From assembly GCF_024498135.1 (NCBI RefSeq), contig NZ_JANHOH010000001.1, positions 806,001-870,000 of the forward strand: a DNA stretch of 64,000 nt, read 5' to 3'. The position numbers and the translations under genes are program-made. Numbering within the stretch: the stretch's first letter is position 1; each line of letters opens with the position of its first letter. Below, piece after piece: positions 28,007 to 36,945 of this stretch. The notes under the pieces were generated by a model. The model saw only the letters and a program-made list of their open reading frames with translations, ran no database searches and was not told the origin of the DNA. The stretch is from Mucilaginibacter aquariorum. GTDB taxonomy: Bacteria > Bacteroidota > Bacteroidia > Sphingobacteriales > Sphingobacteriaceae.

Positions 28007-28432
28007 TCAACAGTCAAAACCCTGAAGAGGCATTTCATGATCTTTACTCAGTTCCGGCTGATAATTAATACCCGGTGTTAACCAGTAAAGAAGTACTATT
28101 CGAGAATACCTAAAATTGAACGGAGAAAGAATTAAGGCGAGTATTATGGTAATTGCGACATATACCCAGGGGTTAATACTTTCCGTAAGCACATAAGTGG
28201 CAACTGAAGCGGAAACGATCTCTGCTACATTCATTGCATAACTGATCAGCATGGCAACATAAAAATACCCCGGCTCAATTTCGTAGACAAGGTCGCAATG
28301 ACTGCATTTTTTAATCATGACCTGGCTACTGAAGCCATACATCCTGTTTTGGAACATATCGCCCCTTCTGCACCTCGGGCATTTTGCATTTATTAAAGCG
28401 GGCCAAAGAGGTAATTTTTGAAGGTTTTTCAT
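28007..28432 (-). CDS. DUF983 family membrane protein
   Basis: A 141-residue protein. The N-terminal zinc-ribbon-like part has CPRCRRGDMF and KKCSHCDLVYEIEPGYFYVAM (two CxxC pairs), followed by two hydrophobic helices (about 58-80 and 88-108), the normal DUF983 layout. Function is unknown; DUF983 proteins are common in Bacteroidota and Alphaproteobacteria. It is first in the group with DUF417 and DUF302 and starts 67 bp after the metallo-hydrolase gene, with a terminator in between. Confidence 0.86.
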   Translation of the reverse strand: MKNLQKLPLWPALINAKCPRCRRGDMFQNRMYGFSSQVMIKKCSHCDLVYEIEPGYFYVAMLISYAMNVAEIVSASVATYVLTESINPWVYVAITIILALILSPFNFRYSRIVLLYWLTPGINYQPELSKDHEMPLQGFDC

Positions 28433-28448
28433 AAATTATGATTGTAAG

Positions 28449-28493
28449 AAAAAAAGAATGACCAGGCAGCGCCGTAACAGCCCTGCCTGATCA
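28449..28493 (-). terminator. Rho-independent terminator after the metallo-hydrolase gene
   Basis: On the minus strand an 11-bp stem (TGATCAGGCAG paired with CTGCCTGGTCA, one wobble pair) is followed by a T-rich run. It ends the operon of AhpD-like, SnoaL-like and metallo-hydrolase genes. Confidence 0.8.
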
Positions 28494-28499
28494 TCTGAT

Positions 28500-29459
28500 T
28501 TACACACCCTTGTACACCAGCATAGTAAAGAAGTCACCTTTGATTACAAAACCGCCCCATTTTTTATCGTAGGATGCTGTTGGCTTAGCCGCTATAACTT
28601 CTTTTAAGCTTCTTCCCTGATTCTTAAGTTTGGCGACCCTCTGACGAATAGTTACCAGCATTTCATGAAAGTCAATCAATTGTGCCCGGTTTCCAACCGC
28701 ACCATGTCCCGGTATGATGATGGTTTTATTCGTTGTCCTGGCGACGTTTCGCGCAGCAGCGGTGATCATTCCATCAATGCTACCACCTGTTGAATAATCT
28801 ATCATAGGGTAATACGAATTCCAGAATGTATCGGCCACATGCAGAATATCCGCGTTAGGGAAGTATATCGAAGAATCACAATCTGTATGCGCCGGTTGAT
28901 ATGTTTGGATATGAATCTTTTCGCCATTAAATTGATGTTCGTGTTCCGTTTTAAACAAAACAGTAGGTAACGCCTGTTTAGGAAGAGGTTTGAAAGTATA
29001 ATTCCAATCCTCCTGGTGGATACTTTTTGTTAAATGCTCGCGGGTAATATCCTGCCCGATAATGGTAGCGCCCGCTTCATGAATCCACTCATTCCCGCTG
29101 GTATGGTCAAAATGCCAATGGCTGTTGATCAATACTTTAATTGGATTCTTGCTGATAGAATTTAATGCTGAAAAAACATGAGGTTTTGAAACGCCGATGC
29201 CGGCATCTACCAGTAATTTACCTTCAGGGCCGTTTAATACAGCGATATTTCCGCCAGACCCATCCAGCATAAAAATGTTTCCTCTGAGCTTAGTCACATT
29301 TATTTTCGAGGTAGCCGCTGCTTTGATAATTATTTCTACCGGTCCCAAGGCTTTTGCCTGGGCAAATAAAATTTTTGGCGCTATCAACGCTCCTGCGGTT
29401 AATAGGCCGGCTGAACTTAAAAAGTTCCGCCGGCTAATGTTGTGTTGATCTGAAATCAT
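28500..29459 (-). CDS. Exported metallo-beta-lactamase-fold hydrolase
   Basis: A 319-residue protein with a twin-arginine-type leader (SRRNFLSSAGLLTAGALIA), so it is probably exported folded. The metal motif HWHFDHTSGN (HxHxDH) is at about residues 117-126, with further ligands in PAHTDCDS and IIPGHGAV. This is the subclass of periplasmic MBL-fold enzymes related to SoxH/CphA-like proteins; the substrate is unknown. It lies 37 bp after the SnoaL-like gene and closes the operon begun by the AhpD-like gene. Confidence 0.85.
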   Translation of the reverse strand: MISDQHNISRRNFLSSAGLLTAGALIAPKILFAQAKALGPVEIIIKAAATSKINVTKLRGNIFMLDGSGGNIAVLNGPEGKLLVDAGIGVSKPHVFSALNSISKNPIKVLINSHWHFDHTSGNEWIHEAGATIIGQDITREHLTKSIHQEDWNYTFKPLPKQALPTVLFKTEHEHQFNGEKIHIQTYQPAHTDCDSSIYFPNADILHVADTFWNSYYPMIDYSTGGSIDGMITAAARNVARTTNKTIIIPGHGAVGNRAQLIDFHEMLVTIRQRVAKLKNQGRSLKEVIAAKPTASYDKKWGGFVIKGDFFTMLVYKGV

Positions 29460-29496
29460 GATTTTAGTTTTAAATGAGATTATTGAATTTTAACTT

Positions 29497-29922
29497 TTAG
29501 GCCAATGCCGTAAAATAGTTTCGCATACCGGATACGTCCGAAAAAAAAGAATTTATACACGAAATCTTACCGTCACGCATTGTGTTTACCGTAGCTATAT
29601 GCTCAATACTATCCGGCACTCCACTGACAGCCTGGTTTTGTATAGCCATAGCCACGCAATTCAAGCAAACATGGATATGGCCGGAGCCCAAATCGAGATT
29701 TTTAACAAAATGCTTCGCCTTTTCTATAACTCGTTCAGCGCCGTCTGAACTACCTGCCAGCTCTCCTTTGCCCGGTAACACCCAGGTACAATCATCAGTA
29801 ATAATTGACCTCAATAAGTCCCAGTCGCGATCTTTGAAGGCTAGAACGAATTGATTTCCTAATGTTAGCTTATCTTCATCACAGGTAATCGTTGAATAAG
29901 CATTATTATTTGTGATATTCAT
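29497..29922 (-). CDS. SnoaL/NTF2-like protein
   Basis: A 141-residue alpha+beta-barrel protein: FVLAFKDRDWDLLRSIITDDCTW is the usual first helix and strand, followed by LPGKGELAGSSDGAERVIEK and a C-terminal strand HIATVNTMRDGKISCINSFF. Such proteins are often small isomerases, hydrolases or stress-associated binding proteins; no catalytic residue set can be assigned. It is between the AhpD-like and the MBL-fold genes, with gaps of 64 and 37 bp. Confidence 0.8.
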   Translation of the reverse strand: MNITNNNAYSTITCDEDKLTLGNQFVLAFKDRDWDLLRSIITDDCTWVLPGKGELAGSSDGAERVIEKAKHFVKNLDLGSGHIHVCLNCVAMAIQNQAVSGVPDSIEHIATVNTMRDGKISCINSFFSDVSGMRNYFTALA

Positions 29923-29986
29923 TGTATTAATTATAAAATGGTGATTCCCAAAGTTTATAATGGTTTATATTCAGGGGTAGTTTTTG

Positions 29987-30535
29987 TTAAGAAACTGAAT
30001 CCAGTTTTGATGCTTCTGGAAAGTCAAGAGGCACGCCGGTTACCGCGAATACATAATTGGTAAAGATCTTAGCTGTGATAAGCCCGATCAATTCGATCAA
30101 AGCATCTTCTTTATAGCCGGCTTCAAAAAAGGCATCAAGCAGTTCGGGATCAGCTTCTCCTCGGTTATCCGTAATACTTTTGGCCAGTTTAACAACGGTA
30201 TCTAATTTGTGATCAGTCGTAAATCCTTTCCGGATGCCTATAGTATCTTCCTCTGTGTAGCCTTTACTCTTAGCGATCATGGTATGAGCGGCAAGGCAGT
30301 AATCGCAATTATTAATTTCCGATACCACCAGATTAATTGCCTCCTTTTCTTTAACTGTAAAAACACCGCCGCTCATAGCTGCTTCAAATTGCAGGTAACC
30401 TTTTAATGTGCCTGATGAATACCCCATGGTGGCGTATAAATTGGGAAGCTTGCCAAGATGTTTGGTTACCTGGTCAAATAATAATTGTGCGTCCGGATTT
30501 ACTTCATCCCGGGTGGGAACTTTAATCTTTTTCAT
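29987..30535 (-). CDS. Carboxymuconolactone decarboxylase-family (AhpD-like) protein
   Basis: A 182-residue alpha-helical protein. The motif NNCDYCLAAHTMIAKSKGYTEED contains the AhpD-type CxxxH (C-L-A-A-H preceded by Y), with one of the two AhpD cysteines (CDYC) also present, so both C residues of the peroxidase-partner motif are kept. The family includes alkylhydroperoxidase AhpD and true decarboxylases; the intact CxxC favours a thiol antioxidant role. It is the first gene behind the leftward promoter at 30617-30728, divergent from the aldolase gene. Confidence 0.86.
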   Translation of the reverse strand: MKKIKVPTRDEVNPDAQLLFDQVTKHLGKLPNLYATMGYSSGTLKGYLQFEAAMSGGVFTVKEKEAINLVVSEINNCDYCLAAHTMIAKSKGYTEEDTIGIRKGFTTDHKLDTVVKLAKSITDNRGEADPELLDAFFEAGYKEDALIELIGLITAKIFTNYVFAVTGVPLDFPEASKLDSVS

Positions 30536-30616
30536 GTTGTCTTTATTTGGTTTGATTAATAAAAGGCCTTTTTATTGAAGGCAAAATTCAAGTTTTAAAA
30601 CAGATGTTATGCCCAA

Positions 30617-30728
30617 CGAAAATTTAATGCCACAATTTATAATATTGATTATCAGAAGGTTATTAAACATTACACCGGAAGGAGCTTGCGGAATATCGCT
30701 AATTAGGCGAACGAAAATGATATAGCAA
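30617..30728 (-). promoter_or_regulatory. -24/-12 (sigma-54-like) promoter with two upstream dyads
   Basis: TGGCATTAAATTTTCG (30617-30632, minus strand). Proximal dyad GCGG-AATA-TCGC (plus strand reading) is centred at 30693.5, 63 bp from the -24 GG; distal ATGA-TATA-GCAA is centred at 30722.5. Predicted leader to 30535 is about 72 bp. Confidence 0.65.
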
Positions 30729-30812
30729 TGATTTGGAAATGGCTTTTCGGTAATGGTAAAGTTTTGGATTATATATCAGAATTGCACCTTGCAGAAATAA
30801 CTATAACGCTTT

Positions 30813-30924
30813 ACGTTATTTCAATTAAAAATTGATTTTTCTTGAAATATCGCCGCTATAAATAAAAGCAAAAAATCGTATTGATCTTTATTTCAACAAC
30901 TTACGTAATGGCATATTATTTACA
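30813..30924 (+). promoter_or_regulatory. -24/-12 (sigma-54-like) promoter with two upstream dyads
   Basis: TGGCATATTATTTACA (30909-30924) is nearly the same as the promoter at 8611. Proximal dyad TTGA-AATA-TCGC centred at 30847.5 and distal ACGT-TATT-TCAA at 30818.5, 63 and 92 bp from the -24 GG. Predicted leader to the aldolase start is about 38 bp. Confidence 0.7.
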
Positions 30925-30971
30925 TAAGGTATGGCATAACATTCAACCCATTGGAATAAAATTTAACAAAA

Positions 30972-32003
30972 ATGGATACCAAAGTCTTACAAAACACAAT
31001 CACCCATTTACTTTCAGGAACTAAAGGAATTTTGGCAATGGATGAGAGTACCGCATCCTGCAATAAACGATTTGAAGCGGTGGGTATTGAACCATCTCTG
31101 GAAATGCGCCGTAGTTACCGGGAATTAATCGTGACAGCTCCTCAATTGGAAAATTATATCAGTGGAGCTATCCTGTATGATGAAACTTTTAATCAGCAAA
31201 CTAAAGAAGGTATTCCATTTATAGAAATCCTAAAATCAAAAGGTATTCTGCCGGGTATTAAAGTTGACCTTGGAACAGTTAAGCTGGCAGGTTTCCCCGG
31301 TGAAATGGTAACGGAGGGTATCGACGGACTAAGGGAAAAATTGGCAATCTATTTTCAGTCAGGCGCCAGGTTCGCGAAATGGCGGGGGGTAATTACCATA
31401 AATGGTAACCTCCCTTCATCGGCATCAATTTATGCAAATTGCCATTTGTTAGCACGTTATGCTTCACTTTGCCAGGAAGCAGGCCTCGTGCCTATCGTTG
31501 AACCGGAAGTATTAATGACAGGTGATCATAACATTTTAATAAGTGAAAAAGCGACAAGACGTACCCTGAATATTCTTTTTGAGGAACTTTATAAACTGCG
31601 TGTTAACCTTAATACGATCATTTTAAAACCGAATATGGTTATTCCCGGCTTATCATCACCTGATCAGGTAAATGATGTAATTATAGCAGACTCTACTATT
31701 CTGTGCCTTTTAGAAAGTGTCCCTTCCTCTGTTCCCGGGATAGCTTTCCTTTCAGGTGGCCAGTCACCTTTACAAGCAACATCAAGGCTTCATATGATGC
31801 ACAAACGTTTCAAACACTCTATGCCCTGGAAACTAACATTTTCATACTCGCGTGCATTACAGCAACCTGCATTGGATATGTGGAAGGGAAATTCTGAGAA
31901 TGTCAAATCGTCTCAACAGGAATTGGTCAAAAGAGCAGCTATGAACAGCCATGCAAATCGCGCTACATACTCTCCTGCCATGGAGAGTGCTACTTCCTTC
32001 TAA
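30972..32003 (+). CDS. Class I fructose-bisphosphate aldolase
   Basis: A 343-residue Schiff-base aldolase of the eukaryote-like class I family. Family signatures are clear: GILAMDESTASCNKRFEAVG near the N-terminus, FAKWRGVI, VPIVEPEVLMTGDH, the lysine-bearing LNTIILKPNMVIPG, and FLSGGQS near the phosphate site. It should cleave fructose 1,6-bisphosphate in the cytosol. Bacteroidota usually also carry a class II enzyme, so this may be a condition-specific isozyme; its stress-type promoter fits that. The PAS kinase gene begins 20 bp downstream. Confidence 0.93.
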   Translation: MDTKVLQNTITHLLSGTKGILAMDESTASCNKRFEAVGIEPSLEMRRSYRELIVTAPQLENYISGAILYDETFNQQTKEGIPFIEILKSKGILPGIKVDLGTVKLAGFPGEMVTEGIDGLREKLAIYFQSGARFAKWRGVITINGNLPSSASIYANCHLLARYASLCQEAGLVPIVEPEVLMTGDHNILISEKATRRTLNILFEELYKLRVNLNTIILKPNMVIPGLSSPDQVNDVIIADSTILCLLESVPSSVPGIAFLSGGQSPLQATSRLHMMHKRFKHSMPWKLTFSYSRALQQPALDMWKGNSENVKSSQQELVKRAAMNSHANRATYSPAMESATSF

Positions 32004-32023
32004 CTGGGCTTGCCCAATAATTT

Positions 32024-33211
32024 TTGCTACAAGTTACGCAGATGACCATCATAAAACATAAAATGCTGACTCCGGGGATTTCCCAAATCAGCGTGATTGA
32101 GATAGGATCCGTTAGGGGTGCCCAAAGTAATAAAAGAGGTAAAAATGCAGGTCACGTTTTGGATCTGGCTCTGACCGCTGATTATGCATTAGAATCAGCC
32201 GGATTAGGCATGTGGAGTTTCGACTTCGAATCTAAAATATTAAAAATTTGCCAGCGTTGTAAATTGGTTATCGGTATCGCTGATGTAAAAAATAAACTAT
32301 TAGGAAAGTTGATTGGTCTGATTCCGGATAATCAGGTTCCGGCTTTATTACATGCCGTTAAATTAGCAAGAGACCGGGGTGTTCTTTTTGATATCTTATT
32401 TCCGGTTAATTCATACGATCTGCAAAATGACCGGAAATGGTTCAGAATTACAGGTATAAGACCTTCTGACCCCAGGGAAAACGGTAAAAAATTATTTGGG
32501 ACAATTGCCGATGTTACTGTAAATGTGAATTTGGAAGCAAACCGGCAGGATCTGTTGGCAATTATCAACCATGAAATGAAATCGCCGCTAACCTCAATCA
32601 AACTTTATGTACAGCTCTGCCAAACGGTTATCCTGAATGAAAATATTACAGGCCTAAATAAATACCTCAGCAATGCTGATTCAATGGTCGATAAAGCCAA
32701 TAGTTTGCTTGACTATTTTTTAAAAGGCAATACAATGCAAACCGGTCAATTAAATATTTTTAAGGCTGAATTTAATATTTATGATCTCCTAACTGAAATT
32801 ATGAATGATCTGCGCATTAAACATCCCAAACACCAGTTACTTTTAAGAAATGCAACTCATTCAATTATAAATGCCGATAAAGAACGAATCGGTCAGGTCG
32901 TGCGTAACCTTGTTACGAATGCGATTAAATATTCACCGGATCCGGATATCGTCATTGTATCTTGTAAAATAAATGAAGATCATATGCAGATATCTGTTAA
33001 AGATAATGGGATTGGAATATCCGAATGTTATCATCAAAAAATATTTGATAAATACTACAGGGTAAATCATGAACTGGATCAGCAAATACCAGGCTATGGT
33101 ATCGGCCTCTACCTCTGCAAGCATATCATTAATGAGCATCAGGGAAAAATTTGGTTCATCAGTAAAGAAAATCACGGTTCTACTTTCTATTTTCGGATTC
33201 CGGTAAAATGA
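32024..33211 (+). CDS. PAS-domain sensor histidine kinase
   Basis: A 395-residue soluble kinase with no membrane helix. An N-terminal PAS-like domain (about 50-165, beginning ADYALESAGLGMWSFDFESK) leads to HisKA with H-box LLAIINHEMKSPLTSIKLYV, N-box RNLVTNAIKYSPD, G1 VKDNGIGISE and G2 GYGIGLYLCK. The start may be the ATG at 32024 or 32042. It lacks a linked response regulator. Its position 20 bp after the aldolase suggests co-transcription from the promoter at 30909. The signal is unknown. Confidence 0.9.
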   Translation: MLQVTQMTIIKHKMLTPGISQISVIEIGSVRGAQSNKRGKNAGHVLDLALTADYALESAGLGMWSFDFESKILKICQRCKLVIGIADVKNKLLGKLIGLIPDNQVPALLHAVKLARDRGVLFDILFPVNSYDLQNDRKWFRITGIRPSDPRENGKKLFGTIADVTVNVNLEANRQDLLAIINHEMKSPLTSIKLYVQLCQTVILNENITGLNKYLSNADSMVDKANSLLDYFLKGNTMQTGQLNIFKAEFNIYDLLTEIMNDLRIKHPKHQLLLRNATHSIINADKERIGQVVRNLVTNAIKYSPDPDIVIVSCKINEDHMQISVKDNGIGISECYHQKIFDKYYRVNHELDQQIPGYGIGLYLCKHIINEHQGKIWFISKENHGSTFYFRIPVK

Positions 33212-33259
33212 TTGTTATTTATGAAGAAAATGACCATAAATTTTTATCGAAATGCAAAA

Positions 33260-33290
33260 TCCCTTAAGTATTATTTCAATACCTAAGGGA
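33260..33290. terminator. Hairpin between convergent genes
   Basis: TCCCTTAAGTATT and AATACCTAAGGGA form a 13-bp stem with one mismatch and a 5-nt loop, between the PAS kinase (rightward) and an SDR gene (leftward). T-runs on either side are weak, so a bidirectional terminator is likely but not certain. Confidence 0.6.
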
Positions 33291-33314
33291 CATCATACTA
33301 TTTATATGGATAGG

Positions 33315-34106
33315 CTAAACTTGGGCTAAACCTCCGTCAACGAATACCTCACTGCCTGTCATGAAACTGCTTTCATCACTGGCGAGGAAAAGAGCTACCG
33401 CTGCAATTTCACTTGGATCGCCAATCCGGCCGAGCGGTGTCTGGTCGCTTAAGGATTTTAGGCCTTCATCGTGAAAGCCGGTCGAATGCATAAGATCGTG
33501 CCAACCAGGAGTGCTTGTCGCACCAGGCGATAATACGTTTACCCGGATCCCTGAACCTTTCAGATCCAGCGACCAGCTTCTGGCAAAATTGCGTATTGCG
33601 GCCTTTGTAGCGCAATATACACTTAAAGCTGCTATACCTTTAATGCCTGAAGTAGATCCGGTAAGTATTATGGATGCTCCGGATGATAAAAACGGTAAAG
33701 CTTTCTGTACCGTAAATAAAGTGCCTTTGACATTGACATCGAATGTTCGATCAAATTCGGCTTCTGTAATTTTGCCAAGTTCTTCAAATGCCCCTAACCC
33801 AGCATTTGCAAAAACAATATCCAAACGTCCATGCCCTGAAGCAATGACAGAAAAAATGTGATCAAGCTCTGCCATATTAGTTACATCCCCACGGATCCCC
33901 GTCACATTTTGCCCTATGGCTGCAACAGCTTCATCCAATTGCGGTTGCCGTCTGCCGGTTATATAAACATAAGCGCCTTCTGATGCAAATCGTTTAGCAG
34001 CCGCTAATCCAATCCCGCTATTTGCGCCAGTAATCAAAGCAATTTTATTTTGAAGCCTGGTGCCTGGTTTCAATTTGGTATTTTGTACTTCCATGATTTC
34101 ATTCAA
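33315..34106 (-). CDS. SDR-family NAD(P)-dependent oxidoreductase
   Basis: A 263-residue classical short-chain dehydrogenase: cofactor motif TGANSGIG at about residues 26-33, FANAGLG, catalytic serine in ILTGSTSG and YCATKAA for the Tyr/Lys pair. The C-terminus ends with VFVDGGLAQV, the typical SDR close. The RQPQLDEAVAAIG stretch after the second strand (GRR) suggests NADP(H) preference. Substrate unknown. It stands alone, 74 bp from the secreted hydrolase gene. Confidence 0.9.
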   Translation of the reverse strand: MNEIMEVQNTKLKPGTRLQNKIALITGANSGIGLAAAKRFASEGAYVYITGRRQPQLDEAVAAIGQNVTGIRGDVTNMAELDHIFSVIASGHGRLDIVFANAGLGAFEELGKITEAEFDRTFDVNVKGTLFTVQKALPFLSSGASIILTGSTSGIKGIAALSVYCATKAAIRNFARSWSLDLKGSGIRVNVLSPGATSTPGWHDLMHSTGFHDEGLKSLSDQTPLGRIGDPSEIAAVALFLASDESSFMTGSEVFVDGGLAQV

Positions 34107-34180
34107 TTAAGTAATTATTCAATTTTGTCATCATTATTTCTAAAACCCATTTAATTAACAGGTTTGGAATCCTGGAGCTA

Positions 34181-34972
34181 TTACTGACCACTACCCTTTT
34201 TTGCGGCAGCCACAATCACTGCTGATACTTCTGCCGGATGTGTAATAAATACAACGTGGCTTCCTTTCATCCTGGTAATTATTGTATTTGAACGTTTATA
34301 CATATTCATGGTAATATCCGGGTTGATACTTTTATCATCTGCTGAAGATATACCAAAGGTTGGTTTAGTTTTCCAGGCCGCTTCTGTTACCGGCGTACCA
34401 AATGCTGCACCGGGTATAAAACCTTGTGAAGCAAACATAAAATCCGCTAATTCTTTAGATACATCCGCGCAGAAACCGGCGTGAAACTTCGCCTTATCAT
34501 AATAAACATTCCCTTTTGCGTCAGGGGGCAGCAAGCCATTTTCCGGCTTAGGTGGCAGGCTGCCTGCCCATTTAACTGTGTTTTCATTGACGTCAGGCTG
34601 AAAAGCATTTACATATACCAATGCTGCAACTTTTGGGTTAACACCTGCCTGGGTAATTACTGTCCCTCCCCAGGAATGCCCAACCAGTACGACCGGTCCG
34701 TCCATTTTATCTATGGCAAAATTTGCTGCATCAACATCCGCTTGTAAGGATGTGCAGGGGTTTTGAACGACGGTTACATTATATCCCTGGCTGGTAAGCG
34801 CTTTAAATACACCCTGCCAACCAGAACCATCTGCGAGGGCTCCGTGGACAATTACAACATTTTTGACAGCTGTCCCCTGTGCACGGACCGTGCTTGAAAT
34901 TAATGTGCAGCAGAATAACACCGCCACCAAGATTAGATGTTTCGACCCTTTGGTCGCTTGAAATGTTTTCAT
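34181..34972 (-). CDS. Secreted alpha/beta hydrolase
   Basis: About 263 residues with a signal peptide (ending VRAQG). NVVIVHGALADGSGWQG is the oxyanion region and VLVGHSWGGTVIT the nucleophile elbow; the histidine lies in MKGSHVVFITHP near the C-terminus. This is the EstA/salicylate-esterase-like group of hydrolases. The start at 34972 (MKTFQATKGSKH) is preferred because the promoter core at 35022-35037 covers a longer frame's start at 35038. It is divergent from another secreted hydrolase at 35501, and both have the shared promoter type. Confidence 0.85.
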   Translation of the reverse strand: MKTFQATKGSKHLILVAVLFCCTLISSTVRAQGTAVKNVVIVHGALADGSGWQGVFKALTSQGYNVTVVQNPCTSLQADVDAANFAIDKMDGPVVLVGHSWGGTVITQAGVNPKVAALVYVNAFQPDVNENTVKWAGSLPPKPENGLLPPDAKGNVYYDKAKFHAGFCADVSKELADFMFASQGFIPGAAFGTPVTEAAWKTKPTFGISSADDKSINPDITMNMYKRSNTIITRMKGSHVVFITHPAEVSAVIVAAAKKGSGQ

Positions 34973-35021
34973 GTTAATTAAATTAAGATTTGTAAAGATT
35001 TGATTCATGAACTCATGTAAA

Positions 35022-35133
35022 CCCAAATGCAATACCAAATCATAAAATATTCATTTCAAATTAGTTAACAAGAATTATGAGAAAATGGGCTGACGATATG
35101 TCGGTATTCATGAAACTTTTGTTTAAATATCAT
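35022..35133 (-). promoter_or_regulatory. -24/-12 (sigma-54-like) promoter with two upstream dyads
   Basis: TGGTATTGCATTTGGG (35022-35037, minus strand). Proximal dyad CCGA-CATA-TCGT centred at 35098.5, distal TTTA-AATA-TCAT centred at 35127.5, 63 and 92 bp from the -24 GG. Predicted leader to 34972 is about 40 bp. Confidence 0.65.
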
Positions 35134-35283
35134 GACGATAAAATCACCCGGCAAAGTAGTTTTACGTCCCCTGCAATTCTGTTGTCCAGAACATTTTATA
35201 GTTTAATATCTAAGATTTACATGTAAATGAAGGGAATATGTACGGTAAACATACTTACTAGTCAGTAACCCTTACGCCTATTG

Positions 35284-35395
35284 TTGCTATTTCAAGATTT
35301 AGGTAAATATTCTCGAAATACCGCTTTTCAATATTTGACAAATTGTTTTCAAATATCTGTTTATCAACACTTTAAATATTGGCATCAAAATTCTC
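35284..35395 (+). promoter_or_regulatory. -24/-12 (sigma-54-like) promoter with two upstream dyads
   Basis: TGGCATCAAAATTCTC (35380-35395). Proximal dyad TCGA-AATA-CCGC centred at 35318.5 and distal TTGC-TATT-TCAA centred at 35289.5, 63 and 92 bp from the -24 GG. The predicted leader to 35501 is about 96 bp. Confidence 0.65.
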
Positions 35396-35500
35396 TATAA
35401 ACGTTCATTCAGCAATATGGCCTGTAGACATGGTACAGTCCATTTAGGTTGAATCGCAATCATATTTTAAAACAGTTCACAATTACAAAAAAAGAAAATC

Positions 35501-36442
35501 ATGAAAAGTAAATTTATGCTGCTGCTGGCTTTTCTACTGTCAGCTCAATTAGTAAATGCCCAGATACCAAATATCACGGGTGTCAGGTATGGATCCGTAA
35601 AAATTGAAGGCTTGAATATCTTCTATAGAGAAGCGGGCTCACCGGACAAACCAACCTTGCTGCTCTTACACGGATTCCCAACATCTTCCCATATGTTCCG
35701 AAATCTAATGCTGGCGTTACAGGATAAATATCATTTGGTTGCTCCGGACTATCCGGGTTATGGTGCAAGTTCAATGCCTACTATCAATGAGTTTGAATAT
35801 ACCTTTGATCACCTGGCAAAAATAGTTGATCAGTTCGCCATCGCTAAAGGACTAAATAAATACAGCCTATATGTAATGGATTACGGTGCACCGGTAGGTT
35901 TCCGCCTTGCAGTGATGCATCCCGAAAAAGTGCAGGCTCTTATTATACAAAACGGCAATGCCTATGAAGAAGGGTTGGAAGATTTTTGGAAACCATTTCG
36001 CGCACTCTGGAAGGACCCGAAAAATGAAGACAATATCAATGGGATGAAGAAGATCCTGAATATTACGGCCACGAAATGGCAGTACATGAACGGTGTGGGA
36101 GATACGACAAAAATTAGCCCTGATAACTGGATCATAGATCAGGCTGGAATGGACCGCCCCGGAAATGTAGACATTCAATTGGCGCTATTCTATTCCTATG
36201 GAAGTAACCCGCCGCTTTACCCTTCATGGCAGGCTTATTTCAGGAAGTATCAACCACCTACCATTGTCATGTGGGGAAAAAATGATGTGATCTTCCCTGC
36301 ATCCGGTGCAACGCCTTATAAAAGAGACCTGAAAAATATTGAGGTACACCTGTTGCCTACAGGACACTTTGCGCTGGAGGAATATGGTTTTGAAATGGCC
36401 AAGAATATTGATCGTTTCCTGGACAAAAATAACATCAAGTAA
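35501..36442 (+). CDS. Secreted alpha/beta hydrolase (epoxide hydrolase/haloalkane dehalogenase-like)
   Basis: A 313-residue protein with signal peptide (1-20, ending VNAQ). [17 protein letters not shown] is the HGxP oxyanion motif, and the nucleophile elbow reads [10 protein letters not shown], with aspartate rather than serine as in epoxide hydrolases and haloalkane dehalogenases. The catalytic histidine is in [13 protein letters not shown]. The acid is likely in [10 protein letters not shown]. Substrate unknown. It lies 19 bp before the DUF1348 gene and is followed by a terminator after that gene. Confidence 0.88.
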   Translation: MKSKFMLLLAFLLSAQLVNAQIPNITGVRYGSVKIEGLNIFYREAGSPDKPTLLLLHGFPTSSHMFRNLMLALQDKYHLVAPDYPGYGASSMPTINEFEYTFDHLAKIVDQFAIAKGLNKYSLYVMDYGAPVGFRLAVMHPEKVQALIIQNGNAYEEGLEDFWKPFRALWKDPKNEDNINGMKKILNITATKWQYMNGVGDTTKISPDNWIIDQAGMDRPGNVDIQLALFYSYGSNPPLYPSWQAYFRKYQPPTIVMWGKNDVIFPASGATPYKRDLKNIEVHLLPTGHFALEEYGFEMAKNIDRFLDKNNIK

Positions 36443-36461
36443 ATAACCTCATAAAACGACG

Positions 36462-36872
36462 ATGAAAAATAAGGAACCTTTGCAGCCTTTCACCCTCGAA
36501 ACTGCCTTGCAGAAAGTGCAAGGTGGTGAGGATGCATGGAACAGCCGGGATCCCAAAAGGATCGCGCGCAATTATTCGAAGAATACCGAATGGCGTAACC
36601 GGGATATATTCTTAATCGGACGTAAGGCGGTGGTTAAATTCCTTGCCAAGAAATGGCAAAAGGAATTGGATTATAAGTTGAAGAAAGAACTGTGGGCCTT
36701 TACGGATAACCGCATAGCTGTTCGCTTTGAATATGAATACCGCAATTTGAAAGGTGATTGGTTTCGGGCTTATGGTAATGAGAACTGGGAATTTGACGAG
36801 TACGGCCTTATGATTAAAAGGTTTGCCAGCATTAACGAGATCCGGATCAAACCTCACGAAAGACGGTTATAA
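36462..36872 (+). CDS. DUF1348 (NTF2-like) protein
   Basis: A 136-residue protein that follows the DUF1348 pattern almost throughout: [86 protein letters not shown] and [14 protein letters not shown]. The fold is a SnoaL/NTF2-like cone; the function is unknown. The short gap and common terminator indicate co-transcription with the secreted hydrolase. Confidence 0.9.
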   Translation: MKNKEPLQPFTLETALQKVQGGEDAWNSRDPKRIARNYSKNTEWRNRDIFLIGRKAVVKFLAKKWQKELDYKLKKELWAFTDNRIAVRFEYEYRNLKGDWFRAYGNENWEFDEYGLMIKRFASINEIRIKPHERRL

Positions 36873-36889
36873 ATTAATAAATTTTTAAG

Positions 36890-36915
36890 GGGCAGCCTTT
36901 TGTGGCTGTCCTTTT
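36890..36915 (+). terminator. Rho-independent terminator after DUF1348
   Basis: GGGCAGCC, a TTTTGT loop and GGCTGTCC (one G-T pair) are followed by TTTT, 17 bp after the DUF1348 stop. Confidence 0.85.
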
Positions 36916-36945
36916 AACTGTTCCTTCAAAATATAATATTTACTT

